Positions 57,170 through 64,000 of a DNA stretch of 64,000 bases are shown here, in pieces. The translations under genes and the position numbers were made by a program. How positions within the stretch are numbered: the stretch's first letter is position 1; each line of letters opens with the position of its first letter. Under the pieces are notes generated by a model that saw only the letters and a list, made by a program, of their open reading frames with translations, did no database searches and was not told the DNA's origin. The DNA is from Citrobacter gillenii (lineage in GTDB: Bacteria > Pseudomonadota > Gammaproteobacteria > Enterobacterales > Enterobacteriaceae), in the NCBI RefSeq assembly GCF_013337685.1, contig NZ_SUQN01000001.1, positions 496,001 through 560,000 of the forward strand. The letters are read 5' to 3'.

Positions 57170-58786
57170 TTAGTCTTCCTCGTTACGGTCCCAGCGTTTT
57201 CGCCGACGTCCCACCGTGCCTTGTGTCAGGGCGTTTGCCATCGCTGCGCCGATTTCAGCGCTGACGACCAGACCCTGAATAAAAGGGCGGTCGTGCATTA
57301 GCCATGGCAGCCCGCCAAAGGCGATGCGACCACAGGCATCCTTTGGCGCACGCAGCGTATAATTTTCGCTGATATCCGGGATCTCATCACCACAGGCGAG
57401 GAGTTGATGGCGCAACGTGGGAAACGGGATATCTTTGCTCCTCAACGCTTTTTGCCCTCGGGCATCAATAAACACATCAAATTCGCTACGCTGATTGTTG
57501 TGGTAAATAACCGTCATACCTTGCTCATTTTGGCGTTGATAATCTGAGCCCAGCGCGAGGATTTCAATTAACCCGGCCTCATGCAGCGCCAGCAGGCGGC
57601 GAATGGATTCCGAAGGGATCGCCGCATAGTTATCGATAAACACGCGTGCCAGACCGTGCTTGAAGCGTTCACTGTCTCCATCGTCAAGATGAGGCACGAC
57701 CTGTTCGATGACCTCATGCAGCCGCAGCAGGGTATAGCGCCACGTGACGGTGCGTTGCTCTCGCTTGTTGCGTTCGACTTCCTGCAGGTTGCGTTTCGCC
57801 CAGTCAAAAGGATTGTGCTGAATTCGGTCAGCAAAATAGATGTCAGAAAACGTATCGGCCGTCAGCGTCTCAAGCGCTATCTGCTGGCTCCACTGCGGTG
57901 CCGCGTCTTGCAGCTGTTTGACGATAAGCAAGAAGAGGCGATCCAGTAATCCGCGTTGCCCCTGCTCAATGACGTGTTCAATCGCCTGACCGGTGGCGAT
58001 GTTCAGCGGTTCATAAGGGAGAGGGCAGTAAAAATCGGCCTCCGGCAGCACACCGCTGCGTGACATCAGAGTCAACTTCAGGCTTTGGCTACCGGGGTTG
58101 CGCGTAAAATGGAGGGTGTTATCAGCATCGGTGGTGAAGGCGCCATGTTGACTGACCACGGCTACTGCCGCATCGATAGCGCTTAACGACGTACCCAGAA
58201 TGCCCACTCTGCAGGCGTTAATTTGTGCGTCCATCAGGCCGGTCCACGGGCTGGGGAAAAACTCACGTGGTGTGTCGTCTCCCTCAGGCCACAGATGGCC
58301 GGTGGCGATAACTGCAAAATCCACCTCGACAGGTTGTGGTGCGTGGTTTACCCACAACGTAACACCCTGCGGGTTTGCGCGCAGATCGGTGACTTCGCTG
58401 GACTCATGAACACAAACCTCAAAACCGGACTCACGGGCTTTATCGACAATGGCTAAAAAGCGATCGCGAAAATAGTCGCCAAGGATCACGCGGGGTAAAA
58501 ATTGCCGTTCATGCAATGACGTGCGTTCTATACCAAATTGTGTCAGGTAGTCATCGCTTTGGTTTTGTAGCCACGTCAGATAGGTGATGTAAATCGGCGG
58601 GATTTCAATACTGGCAATATTCGCCAGCATATGGTCCGCGTTATTGTCGTTGTTGTAAGGCATGCCCACACCCGCTTCTTCCGCTTGCTCGTAGAGTTGC
58701 ACGGTCATCGGTTCACCGCGTTCAACCAGGGCATGGAAGGTATAGATTCCAGTGGGGCCGACGCCGACGATGGCCACTTTTTTCAT
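57170..58786 (-). CDS. FAD/NAD(P)-binding protein, YdhS-like
   Basis: The 538-residue protein begins KKVAIVGVGPTGIYTFHALV, a GxGxxG dinucleotide fold, followed by YEQAEEAGVGMPYNNDNNAD. It resembles E. coli YdhS, a large NAD_binding_9-type flavoprotein of unknown function, along its whole length, with shared blocks such as LARVFIDNYAAIPSESIRRL and VGILGTSLSA. I start at 58786 with GGATCC ahead; the longer frame adds 46 unlikely residues. Convergent with the DoxX gene. Confidence 0.85.
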   Translation of the reverse strand: MKKVAIVGVGPTGIYTFHALVERGEPMTVQLYEQAEEAGVGMPYNNDNNADHMLANIASIEIPPIYITYLTWLQNQSDDYLTQFGIERTSLHERQFLPRVILGDYFRDRFLAIVDKARESGFEVCVHESSEVTDLRANPQGVTLWVNHAPQPVEVDFAVIATGHLWPEGDDTPREFFPSPWTGLMDAQINACRVGILGTSLSAIDAAVAVVSQHGAFTTDADNTLHFTRNPGSQSLKLTLMSRSGVLPEADFYCPLPYEPLNIATGQAIEHVIEQGQRGLLDRLFLLIVKQLQDAAPQWSQQIALETLTADTFSDIYFADRIQHNPFDWAKRNLQEVERNKREQRTVTWRYTLLRLHEVIEQVVPHLDDGDSERFKHGLARVFIDNYAAIPSESIRRLLALHEAGLIEILALGSDYQRQNEQGMTVIYHNNQRSEFDVFIDARGQKALRSKDIPFPTLRHQLLACGDEIPDISENYTLRAPKDACGRIAFGGLPWLMHDRPFIQGLVVSAEIGAAMANALTQGTVGRRRKRWDRNEED

Positions 58787-59204
58787 GGGGATCCTTTTTT
58801 GAAAAGCTCGACGATGGTCGGGGATATTGATTAGTTTGTGAATGTTAATTGTGGTTGAAAAATTGAGGGGTGAAATGTTTATGCTCACCTTTTTGCGACT
58901 ACGATCCCCACACAGATTCACCAATTTCTCAGTAACCTGTTAAAAATAAAAGCCTTTACGCCATAGGTTATGTACCTAACCGCGTACCAGCACGCCTGCG
59001 CTGAATTTGAGCGGCAAGGGGTGGCCGGAGCCCGGGTTTGATACCGAAGTTGGCGGTGAAAGCAGTGGGATAAAGGAAGGGGCGGTATCAGGGGGCATCC
59101 CCGAGTAGCCCGGACGAGGAGCATCAGTACCGACTCCTGGGACGTTCCCGGCGTCACTTTGTTCGGCCGGGCTACCCGAAGATACTTTTGTCAGCAATCT
59201 GAAC

Positions 59205-59226
59205 CCAGCGATAGGCTGGATTTTTT
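59205..59226 (+). terminator. Terminator-like hairpin in the gene-free stretch
   Basis: CCAGC and GCTGG pair around GATAG and are followed by ATTTTTT. No plus-strand gene ends here, which suggests an unseen transcript or a remnant. Confidence 0.6.
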
Positions 59227-59316
59227 AGGGGGCGGTGTTGATGTTGGAAAATGTCGAACTCAAGAATACTTTTGCGAAGAGTACCATTTTTTCAAAAAAT
59301 TGAGTTATTGATGGCA

Positions 59317-59340
59317 GTCTGCTTTGAGCAAAGAGAAGAC
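59317..59340. repeat. Intergenic hairpin repeat, copy 1 (TTTGAGC type)
   Basis: GTCTGCTTTGAGCAAAGAGAAGAC (split here as GTCTGCTTTGAGC and AAAGAGAAGAC) has complementary ends. It shares the CTGCTTTGAGC core with elements near 60783, 61405 and 63583. Confidence 0.55.
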
Positions 59341-59456
59341 GATAAACGCAGTTGACGTGGCAAGAAAAAGTATTCTCAATGTGTACTTGCAGACTGCAAT
59401 TTATGTTTAGATGAACATCCGAAATAAGAGTTTAAATTTTATTTAAGAGGGAAGAT

Positions 59457-59909
59457 ATGCGTACTCGCCCAGCCTCTCGATTGATAGTCCTTTCACCTGA
59501 AAATCATGTTCTGCTCTTCAGGTTCTGCCATAAAGATGATGCTCTGGAAGGGAAAACATACTGGGCAACGCCAGGGGGAGGACTTGAGCACAACGAGTCT
59601 TTTGAGCAGGCGGCGTTACGTGAATTATTTGAAGAAACGGGCCTGAAAAGAAGAACTACAGGACCACAAATAGCCTCCAGAACCTTCCCTATGATGCTGC
59701 CAAGTGGTGAAAACGTTCTTGCTGAAGAACGTTTCTTTATTATTAGTGCAGATAAATCAGATATTGACCGATCAGGTTGGAGTAACAACGAAAAAGAAGT
59801 CATTCGCGATCACTACTGGTGGAACTTAGAAGAGCTCAGACAGACCAATGAAATCATCTTCCCACTCGATTTGATAATTAACATACTTGAAGGCTTTCCC
59901 AGCACTTAA
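59457..59909 (+). CDS. NUDIX hydrolase
   Basis: This 150-residue NUDIX protein carries the full Nudix box G41-x5-E47-x7-R55E56-x2-E59E60-x-G62, so it should hydrolyse a nucleoside-diphosphate-X compound with a divalent metal. The opening RPASRLIVLSPENHVLLFRF is the usual first strand pair. The substrate cannot be told. It has AAGAGGGAAG before the ATG. It is the first of three co-oriented small enzymes in an accessory cluster, each followed by AT-rich DNA and hairpin repeats. Confidence 0.9.
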   Translation: MRTRPASRLIVLSPENHVLLFRFCHKDDALEGKTYWATPGGGLEHNESFEQAALRELFEETGLKRRTTGPQIASRTFPMMLPSGENVLAEERFFIISADKSDIDRSGWSNNEKEVIRDHYWWNLEELRQTNEIIFPLDLIINILEGFPST

Positions 59910-60065
59910 CCCTCTGAACGGCTTGGATTTCGCTTCTGGAATGAAGCGGCCCTTGAAGAGTCGTGAAGTCTACTGATAATACTGGCACCCAGGCCCATAA
60001 ACTTCACTTCATCGACAAATGGCGTAAAACGTGAAGCGGATTGTTGCAAAAAAGGCGTCTTCAAT

Positions 60066-60770
60066 ATGAATCCCTATGAAAATCAATACAGGCAACTGAT
60101 AGCAAACGGAGCTGTCGCTTGGGCTGACGAAGGTTATATTAGGGCAAAAAAACAGCAGGAAAAAATCTTTCATTGGCTCAATTTACATCACTATTTACCC
60201 CGCTCAGGTGCGCCGGTACTTGAAATGGGGTGTGGTAACGGAGCTATGGCATCACAGTCCCTTGCTGAACGAGGGTATTCTGTGTGGGGTGTGGATTTTT
60301 CTGAGACTGCTATCAGATGGGCAGAAAAGCGTTTTCAGCAAGCTGGTATCTCCGCACAATTTTTTGTCGGAAATGTTTGCTGTATACATCAATGTAAGGA
60401 CTCAACGTTTGAGTTGATTATTGACGGCAGTTGTTTGCATTGCCTGATAGATAATGACCGGGTTCTCTTTTTCGCAGAGGTGAAGAGATTGCTCAAATCC
60501 GGAGGTCGTTTTGTGATCAGTTCCATGTGCGGAACCCCCGGTTATTCGGCCGACATTAGTTCTTATGATCCGGTCAGGCACCATTTAGTGAAAGATGGTC
60601 AACCCTGGCGTACTCTGAAACCACTCCCGGCTTTAATTGATGAGATACAGAAAGCACAATTTAACGTGCTTGCAATAAGAGTGAATAACAATGCGTGGTG
60701 GGATCATGCCACACTGGTATGTTCGGTGAATTCATCACTCGGTGATTTGCAACAAGTATCGAGTGGTTAA
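60066..60770 (+). CDS. Class I SAM-dependent methyltransferase
   Basis: This 234-residue Methyltransf_11/25-type enzyme has motif I VLEMGCGNGA at residues 51-60, the acidic loop GVDFSETAIRWAEKRFQQAG after it, and a motif IV-like IIDGSCLHCLID. No extra targeting domain is seen, so a small-molecule substrate is likely. A hairpin repeat follows the stop. The ATG is preceded by a weak ribosome-binding site (CGTCTTCAAT). Confidence 0.88.
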   Translation: MNPYENQYRQLIANGAVAWADEGYIRAKKQQEKIFHWLNLHHYLPRSGAPVLEMGCGNGAMASQSLAERGYSVWGVDFSETAIRWAEKRFQQAGISAQFFVGNVCCIHQCKDSTFELIIDGSCLHCLIDNDRVLFFAEVKRLLKSGGRFVISSMCGTPGYSADISSYDPVRHHLVKDGQPWRTLKPLPALIDEIQKAQFNVLAIRVNNNAWWDHATLVCSVNSSLGDLQQVSSG

Positions 60771-60782
60771 AAGCTGACTTTG

Positions 60783-60812
60783 GATCCGCTTTGAGCAAGA
60801 GGCGGACATCAG
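60783..60812. repeat. Intergenic hairpin repeat, copy 2 (TTTGAGC type)
   Basis: ATCCGCTTTGAGC followed by AAGAGGCGGACATC lies just after the methyltransferase gene. TCCGC pairs with GCGGA. Confidence 0.6.
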
Positions 60813-60900
60813 CGGCAATTTTACTCAGGATTCTATATCCTCAGAGAATATCACTGCCTGATCATCAAAACTAAACTGTCTCAAGCATGGAATAAGACAA

Positions 60901-61341
60901 ATGAATATAAGGACAAGATTAGCTCTATCCACTGATATAGAGGGTATTTTTGAAGTCAGAACTTCGGTTAAAGAAAATCATCTCAGTCGAGAAGAAATGG
61001 AGCAGATGGGAATTACCGAGAGCGTTGTCACCGATATGATTGAGAAAAGTCATTGCGCATGGGTTGCCGTAGATGACGGAAAAGTGATTGGTTTCTCGAT
61101 GATTTTGCCAGATGAAGGATGTCTTTTTGCGGTCTTTGTTCTCCCTGAATATGAAGGCAGAGGTGTAGGTCGCAGCCTTGTTGACCTCGCAGAGCAGGAA
61201 TTATTCAAACACCATAAGGCAGTCTGGCTTGAAACCGACAAAAATAGTCGTGCGGCAAAATTTTACATGCGACTGGGCTGGGTTAAAAAAGAAAATATTA
61301 GTGAATCTGATATTAGATTGGAGAAACCCCGCTGCGTTTAA
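60901..61341 (+). CDS. GNAT-family N-acetyltransferase
   Basis: This 146-residue single-domain GNAT enzyme has the acetyl-CoA motif in VLPEYEGRGVGRSLVDLAEQ near residue 81 and the late KFYMRLGWVKK strand typical of motif B. The substrate, which may be an amine, antibiotic or protein, cannot be told. It is co-oriented with the NUDIX and methyltransferase genes, with a promoter-sized gap, so each may be an independent unit. A composite hairpin repeat follows. Confidence 0.88.
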   Translation: MNIRTRLALSTDIEGIFEVRTSVKENHLSREEMEQMGITESVVTDMIEKSHCAWVAVDDGKVIGFSMILPDEGCLFAVFVLPEYEGRGVGRSLVDLAEQELFKHHKAVWLETDKNSRAAKFYMRLGWVKKENISESDIRLEKPRCV

Positions 61342-61360
61342 GCAAAGATCCTCTTCTTTA

Positions 61361-61430
61361 ATATCCGCTGCTGGCACGCAGCGGATATTGCTGACTGAGC
61401 TGAAGGTCCGCTGTGAGCGAAGAGCAGACT
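61361..61430. repeat. Intergenic hairpin repeat, copy 3 (composite)
   Basis: ATATCCGCTG-CTGGCACG-CAGCGGATAT is a perfect 10-base stem (61361-61388). It is followed at 61405-61430 by GGTCCGCTGTGAGCGAAG and AGCAGACT, a TGAGC-type element. The two-part layout recurs at 63541. Confidence 0.7.
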
Positions 61431-61438
61431 TTTCATTT

Positions 61439-62455
61439 TCACGAATTGAAATACGGTTCACTTTGAAAACCATTAACTTTAATAACGTTTAAGCTATCAA
61501 TATTTGATGCTCTGGGTTGATTATGCATGTAATGCACACTAATGGAGATATGTGTTCTTGCGGTATCAAACACAGCCTTATCAAGTCGATTAACAAAACC
61601 GAAAACATCTTCAAAATCAAGTGTGTTAAGTAAAGTTAAAAGATCCTCCAAGTTGCTTCTTCTGTCCATATGGCCAGCCAGTTTATTGCGAATATTCCGC
61701 AAATTTCTGTATGTGGCTAATAAGCTGGAATCTTGTCGTAAACTAACTAAGGCAGAGACATCTCCTGTATCCGTAGCTTGCAATACCTCATGCAGTCCAT
61801 CAATGGAATAGCTATTATGAATATCTTTAAAAATGCAGTCGAACATATTAACGGCATGTAAAACATAATCAATCTTCGCATTGTTAGCAACAAAGGTCAT
61901 TTCATGAAAATAAACAAGATTCGAAATAAAATAATTTGATAAAAAACTAAGCTGCTTTGAGCTATTATATCTGTAAAATATAGAGGATATAGGACCGGAG
62001 GAGATTTCAGATATCTGGTCTTTCTGCGCGCAGAGAAAATTATTGCTTACTCTAAAACCAGAAAAATAATCCTCCTCAACCTTTTTTAATATTGCTTTTG
62101 TTAGCTGAAATATGTTGTTGCGTAACCTGTGATTAGTTAATTCCGGAAAAGTGCTTTTATCCAGAGTGGCATGGGCGCTCATAAAGGATATCATTTGTTC
62201 AATTAAACTGCTATTTATCAAGTTTGTTGCATTAAAGGCATTAAAAAAATCACCTTCTTGTTTATGAGCAAGAAAAACATCTCTGATTGGCCGGATAGCG
62301 TTAAATTGACGATTTCCCGTTAAATCTTCAAAAGACATGCAATTTAGTATGATTTTAAATGCTAAAAATCGTCTTAAGCAGTCATTATTTGTAAGGCGGG
62401 TAAATTCTTTATATAGTAAAGATGATTTTAATAAAAAGCAGAGTTTTTCTTCCAT
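61439..62455 (-). CDS. Unknown protein with two HEPN-like R-x5-H motifs
   Basis: I do not recognise this 338-residue helical protein by family. Two motifs stand out: R58-DVFLA-H64 inside IRPIRDVFLAHKQ and R256-NKLAG-H262 inside NIRNKLAGHMD. Both fit the R-x4-6-H signature of HEPN RNases, and both are preceded by I-R, which would suit a tandem HEPN arrangement. HEPN proteins act as toxins and phage-defence nucleases. AAGGAG lies 8 bases before the ATG. AT-rich, with a lone minus-strand neighbour of HipA type. The nuclease role is inference. Confidence 0.55.
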   Translation of the reverse strand: MEEKLCFLLKSSLLYKEFTRLTNNDCLRRFLAFKIILNCMSFEDLTGNRQFNAIRPIRDVFLAHKQEGDFFNAFNATNLINSSLIEQMISFMSAHATLDKSTFPELTNHRLRNNIFQLTKAILKKVEEDYFSGFRVSNNFLCAQKDQISEISSGPISSIFYRYNSSKQLSFLSNYFISNLVYFHEMTFVANNAKIDYVLHAVNMFDCIFKDIHNSYSIDGLHEVLQATDTGDVSALVSLRQDSSLLATYRNLRNIRNKLAGHMDRRSNLEDLLTLLNTLDFEDVFGFVNRLDKAVFDTARTHISISVHYMHNQPRASNIDSLNVIKVNGFQSEPYFNS

Positions 62456-62623
62456 TCCTGTGGCTCCTTCAAATTAACTCGCTATCTGTTAAGGTTACGC
62501 ATGATTGGCGAGTTGTTAAACTCATGTTGTCCTGGGTGTTGAACAGTTTATTAATTTCTTTTACCAACACAATCCATTAACTCACAAAGCGACGAAAATT
62601 GAAAATAAGACCAGAACGGAAAG

Positions 62624-62649
62624 CGTCCGTTCCTGGCACTGGGCGGACG
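62624..62649. repeat. Intergenic hairpin repeat, copy 4 (TGGCAC type)
   Basis: CGTCCG (62624-62629) and CGGACG (62644-62649) enclose TTCCTGGCACTGGG, the same CTGGCAC loop as in copies 3 and 5. It lies just after the HipA-like gene. Confidence 0.65.
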
Positions 62650-62672
62650 TTCCGCGTAGCATTTTACCATTA

Positions 62673-63422
62673 TTACTGGTTATTCAATTCCCACTCAATA
62701 CAGTCAGTCATCATAGGAATAAAATTTTCACAAGATGAAGAAAAAATATCGACAAATTTTGATTTGTAACTTTCTGGAACATGCCAATCTTGAGGGATGC
62801 TATCTACGATAGATTGATAATAATCAACTGGTATTTCACGTATTCTATTCATCCACAATGAATACCCCTCTAAATCATGGAGATTTCCACGATGATATGG
62901 CGATGATTCAGTAAATAATTGATTAGGACTCCAGATAAGACCATCCTCACCCCATGTACTACCATTATTATCTACAAAGGCAATGCCAGCATCCATAAAT
63001 AGCAATTTATCATTTAACAACTTGCAAGTGTCATTTTTTACATCACCTATCGATAACCAATTATCAAATATTGATTTCCCATACAGGTCACTCAACTGGT
63101 CGTTACTATATTGATAATTTTCAGGTAACTCTTGTATATCATGTATGAATTCATATGCAATAACACATGAAATTGATGTTTTCAGTTCACTTCTTACATT
63201 TTCAGAAAGTTGCGCAATATGGCCTTTTGGCCAAGGTAACTCTATTTTTTCGGCTAATTTAAAAGCCACATACTCATTAAATAATGCTTTAAATTCATGT
63301 CCGGATTCGTTTAAATATGTTTTTACAAACCACTCTGCCCCTAACTCATCAGTACCTATAAAAGGATGAGAATGACTTATCGACTTTTCCAGCTTATCGC
63401 TAATGGCATTAATTGTTATCAC
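62673..63422 (-). CDS. HipA-type kinase-like protein (HipA_2 family)
   Basis: This 249-residue protein resembles the HipA-like kinase family, whose usual core is a D-R-x-NPxN-LL loop followed by a metal-binding D-H-G-x-A-F. Here FDNWLSIGDVKNDTCKLL fills the first and FMDAGIAFVD the second. The expected Asn after the catalytic Asp is replaced, so activity is uncertain. The early KTYLNESGHEFKALFNEYVA segment would be the lysine strand and helix. GTG start at 63422. It is next to the HEPN-motif gene on the same strand, with 217 bases between them. Confidence 0.72.
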   Translation of the reverse strand: MITINAISDKLEKSISHSHPFIGTDELGAEWFVKTYLNESGHEFKALFNEYVAFKLAEKIELPWPKGHIAQLSENVRSELKTSISCVIAYEFIHDIQELPENYQYSNDQLSDLYGKSIFDNWLSIGDVKNDTCKLLNDKLLFMDAGIAFVDNNGSTWGEDGLIWSPNQLFTESSPYHRGNLHDLEGYSLWMNRIREIPVDYYQSIVDSIPQDWHVPESYKSKFVDIFSSSCENFIPMMTDCIEWELNNQ

Positions 63423-63780
63423 GGGAATCTCAAATAATCATAAAATGATACATTAATTATAATTGGATAACCAAGAGCAGTCCAAACAATTTCTAGCGAT
63501 TAGCTGATTACCTGCATATTAGCGTTTTGTTGATTTTTGATGTCCGCTTCTGGCACGGAGCAGACCGCCTGCGTTGCCGCGAGGTCTGCTTTGAGCTGCG
63601 GACGTTGGCAAGGTCTTACATACATCGTGGAGGTTTGAGCAGCAATAGTGCGCTCGAGAGGCGGTGACAGTTCCTTCCAGCAACCCCAAAATAGCTCAAC
63701 CACAAAAAACAACCCGTTTGATTTTTCGCCGCTTTAACGAGAGAATCCTCATCAAATACATGGGATAAGGAAGAAACGGA
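63423..63780. other. Intergenic stretch with a composite repeat
   Basis: This 358-base stretch has no convincing gene. It carries the promoter of the HipA-like gene on the minus strand, the composite hairpin repeat at 63541-63608, and the leader of the incomplete gene at 63781. The minus-strand frame of 121 codons through the right part is antisense to that gene. Confidence 0.5.
63541..63608. repeat. Intergenic hairpin repeat, copy 5 (composite)
   Basis: TGTCCGCTTCTGGCACGG and AGCAGACC are followed by GAGGTCTGCTTTGAGC and TGCGGACGTT. It therefore joins a TGGCAC-type and a TTTGAGC-type element in the same order as copy 3. Confidence 0.68.
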
Positions 63781-64000
63781 ATGTTCACGCTTTACAAGAG
63801 GTGGGATGCCGAGCGAGAGCTGGCTCCCAGTGATATTCAGTTCATTCTGTCGCCACGAGATGCGCTGAATATGGCGAGCATTTTTTACGAACTGGATTAC
63901 CTGAAATACGACCAGCGCAACCGCATTCTGCCTCACAGCGTCCCGAAGCGGCTGAGAGGGTATACCACCGATTTGCGACACAACCCTACAAACGCAAGCG
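63781..64000 (+). CDS. Unknown protein, N-terminal part
   Basis: The frame from ATG 63781 stays open to the window end, giving 73 residues (MFTLYKRWDAERELAPSDIQ and on). AAGGAAG stands 6 bases ahead. The composition, with FILSPRDALNMASIFYELDY and charged arginine/tyrosine-rich stretches, looks protein-like. I do not recognise the family. The opposite frame over the same DNA is considered a shadow. Confidence 0.5.
   Translation, partial: MFTLYKRWDAERELAPSDIQFILSPRDALNMASIFYELDYLKYDQRNRILPHSVPKRLRGYTTDLRHNPTNAS

Larger units (their letters stand above)
58787..59456. other. Intergenic stretch with a GC-rich patch
   Basis: No clear gene in 670 bases. From about 58980 to 59200 the DNA is markedly GC-rich against AT-rich flanks. 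There the minus strand has an open frame of 73 codons with a TTG start only and a Pro/Ser/Gly-rich product (SSGSPAEQSDAGNVPGVG). GTAGCCCGG near 59104 and CCGGGCTAC near 59168 form an inverted pair, and a terminator-like hairpin follows at 59205. A remnant of a lost gene or a structured RNA are both possible. Confidence 0.4.

Noticed and set aside
58976-59197. 73-codon minus-strand frame, Pro/Ser/Gly-rich
   Set aside because: TTG start only, no ribosome-binding site, no family recognised; kept as a finding about the GC-rich patch rather than as a gene.
59317-63608. CRISPR array as explanation of the spaced repeats
   Set aside because: The copies are about 1 kb apart with genes between, vary in sequence and form hairpins; no cas gene is present.
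63616-63981. 121-codon minus-strand frame at the right end
   Set aside because: Antisense to a plus-strand frame with a better ribosome-binding site and more protein-like composition; cannot be fully excluded.

Overview
The window is an enterobacterial chromosome segment, most likely Citrobacter or a close relative. Nearly every gene in 1-24.6 kb and 27.8-56.5 kb is recognisable as an E. coli or Salmonella core gene of matching length. The 48.6 kb phytase resembles the AppA-type phytases known from Citrobacter and Escherichia. The species cannot be fixed from the sequence alone.

Region by region. (1) 0-18.6 kb follows the E. coli mdtQ-metG-mrp neighbourhood: end of mdtQ, yohD, yohC, pbpG, dld, bglX, the osmoprotectant importer osmF-yehYXW, the micro-gene yohO, mlrA, the pyruvate-sensing pair btsSR, yehS, metG and mrp. 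(2) 18.8-24.2 kb is a complete chaperone-usher fimbrial set (yehE, yehD, yehC, yehB, yehA). (3) 24.2-27.4 kb is accessory: an rcnB without rcnR/rcnA, two small envelope proteins with a shared Cys-x9-Cys pattern, and an AT-rich Hcp / Tlde1-like L,D-transpeptidase effector / periplasmic immunity cassette, i.e. an orphan type VI secretion cargo module. (4) 27.7-34.7 kb is a TPP riboswitch with thiMD, then yegW, yegV-yegU-yegT and fbaB. (5) 35-41.4 kb is a six-gene catabolic/transport operon: an enolase-superfamily acid-sugar dehydratase-like enzyme plus a Dpp/Opp-type ABC importer. It lies where E. coli K-12 carries the gat operon and is preceded by a good CRP site and a palindrome resembling a KdgR operator. 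It ends tail-to-tail on yegS.

(6) 42.3-46.9 kb holds the arginine transport genes artJ and artP-artI-artQ-artM with two tandem ARG-box pairs, then ybjP. In E. coli yegS and art lie far apart, so the yegS/artJ junction is a rearrangement point. (7) 47.2-49.9 kb is a cold-shock block (CspI/CspG-like gene, a YmcF-like zinc-ribbon gene apparently started at ATT, gnsA) plus an AppA-like phytase, inserted between ybjP and ybjQ. (8) 50-58.8 kb runs ybjQ, amiD, ybjS, ybjT, ltaE and poxB, then a DoxX-family gene and a YdhS-like flavoprotein where E. coli has hcr-hcp. (9) 58.8-64 kb is accessory: a NUDIX hydrolase, a methyltransferase, a GNAT acetyltransferase, a protein with two HEPN-like R-x5-H motifs, a HipA-type kinase-like protein and a gene running off the end. 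Similar hairpin-forming intergenic repeats punctuate this stretch.

The most interesting parts are the Hcp-Tlde1-immunity cassette, the ATT-started zinc-ribbon gene, the sugar-acid operon, and the repeat-punctuated cluster at the right end with its HEPN-like and HipA-like neighbours. No tRNA, rRNA, CRISPR array, intact insertion sequence or integrase was seen.
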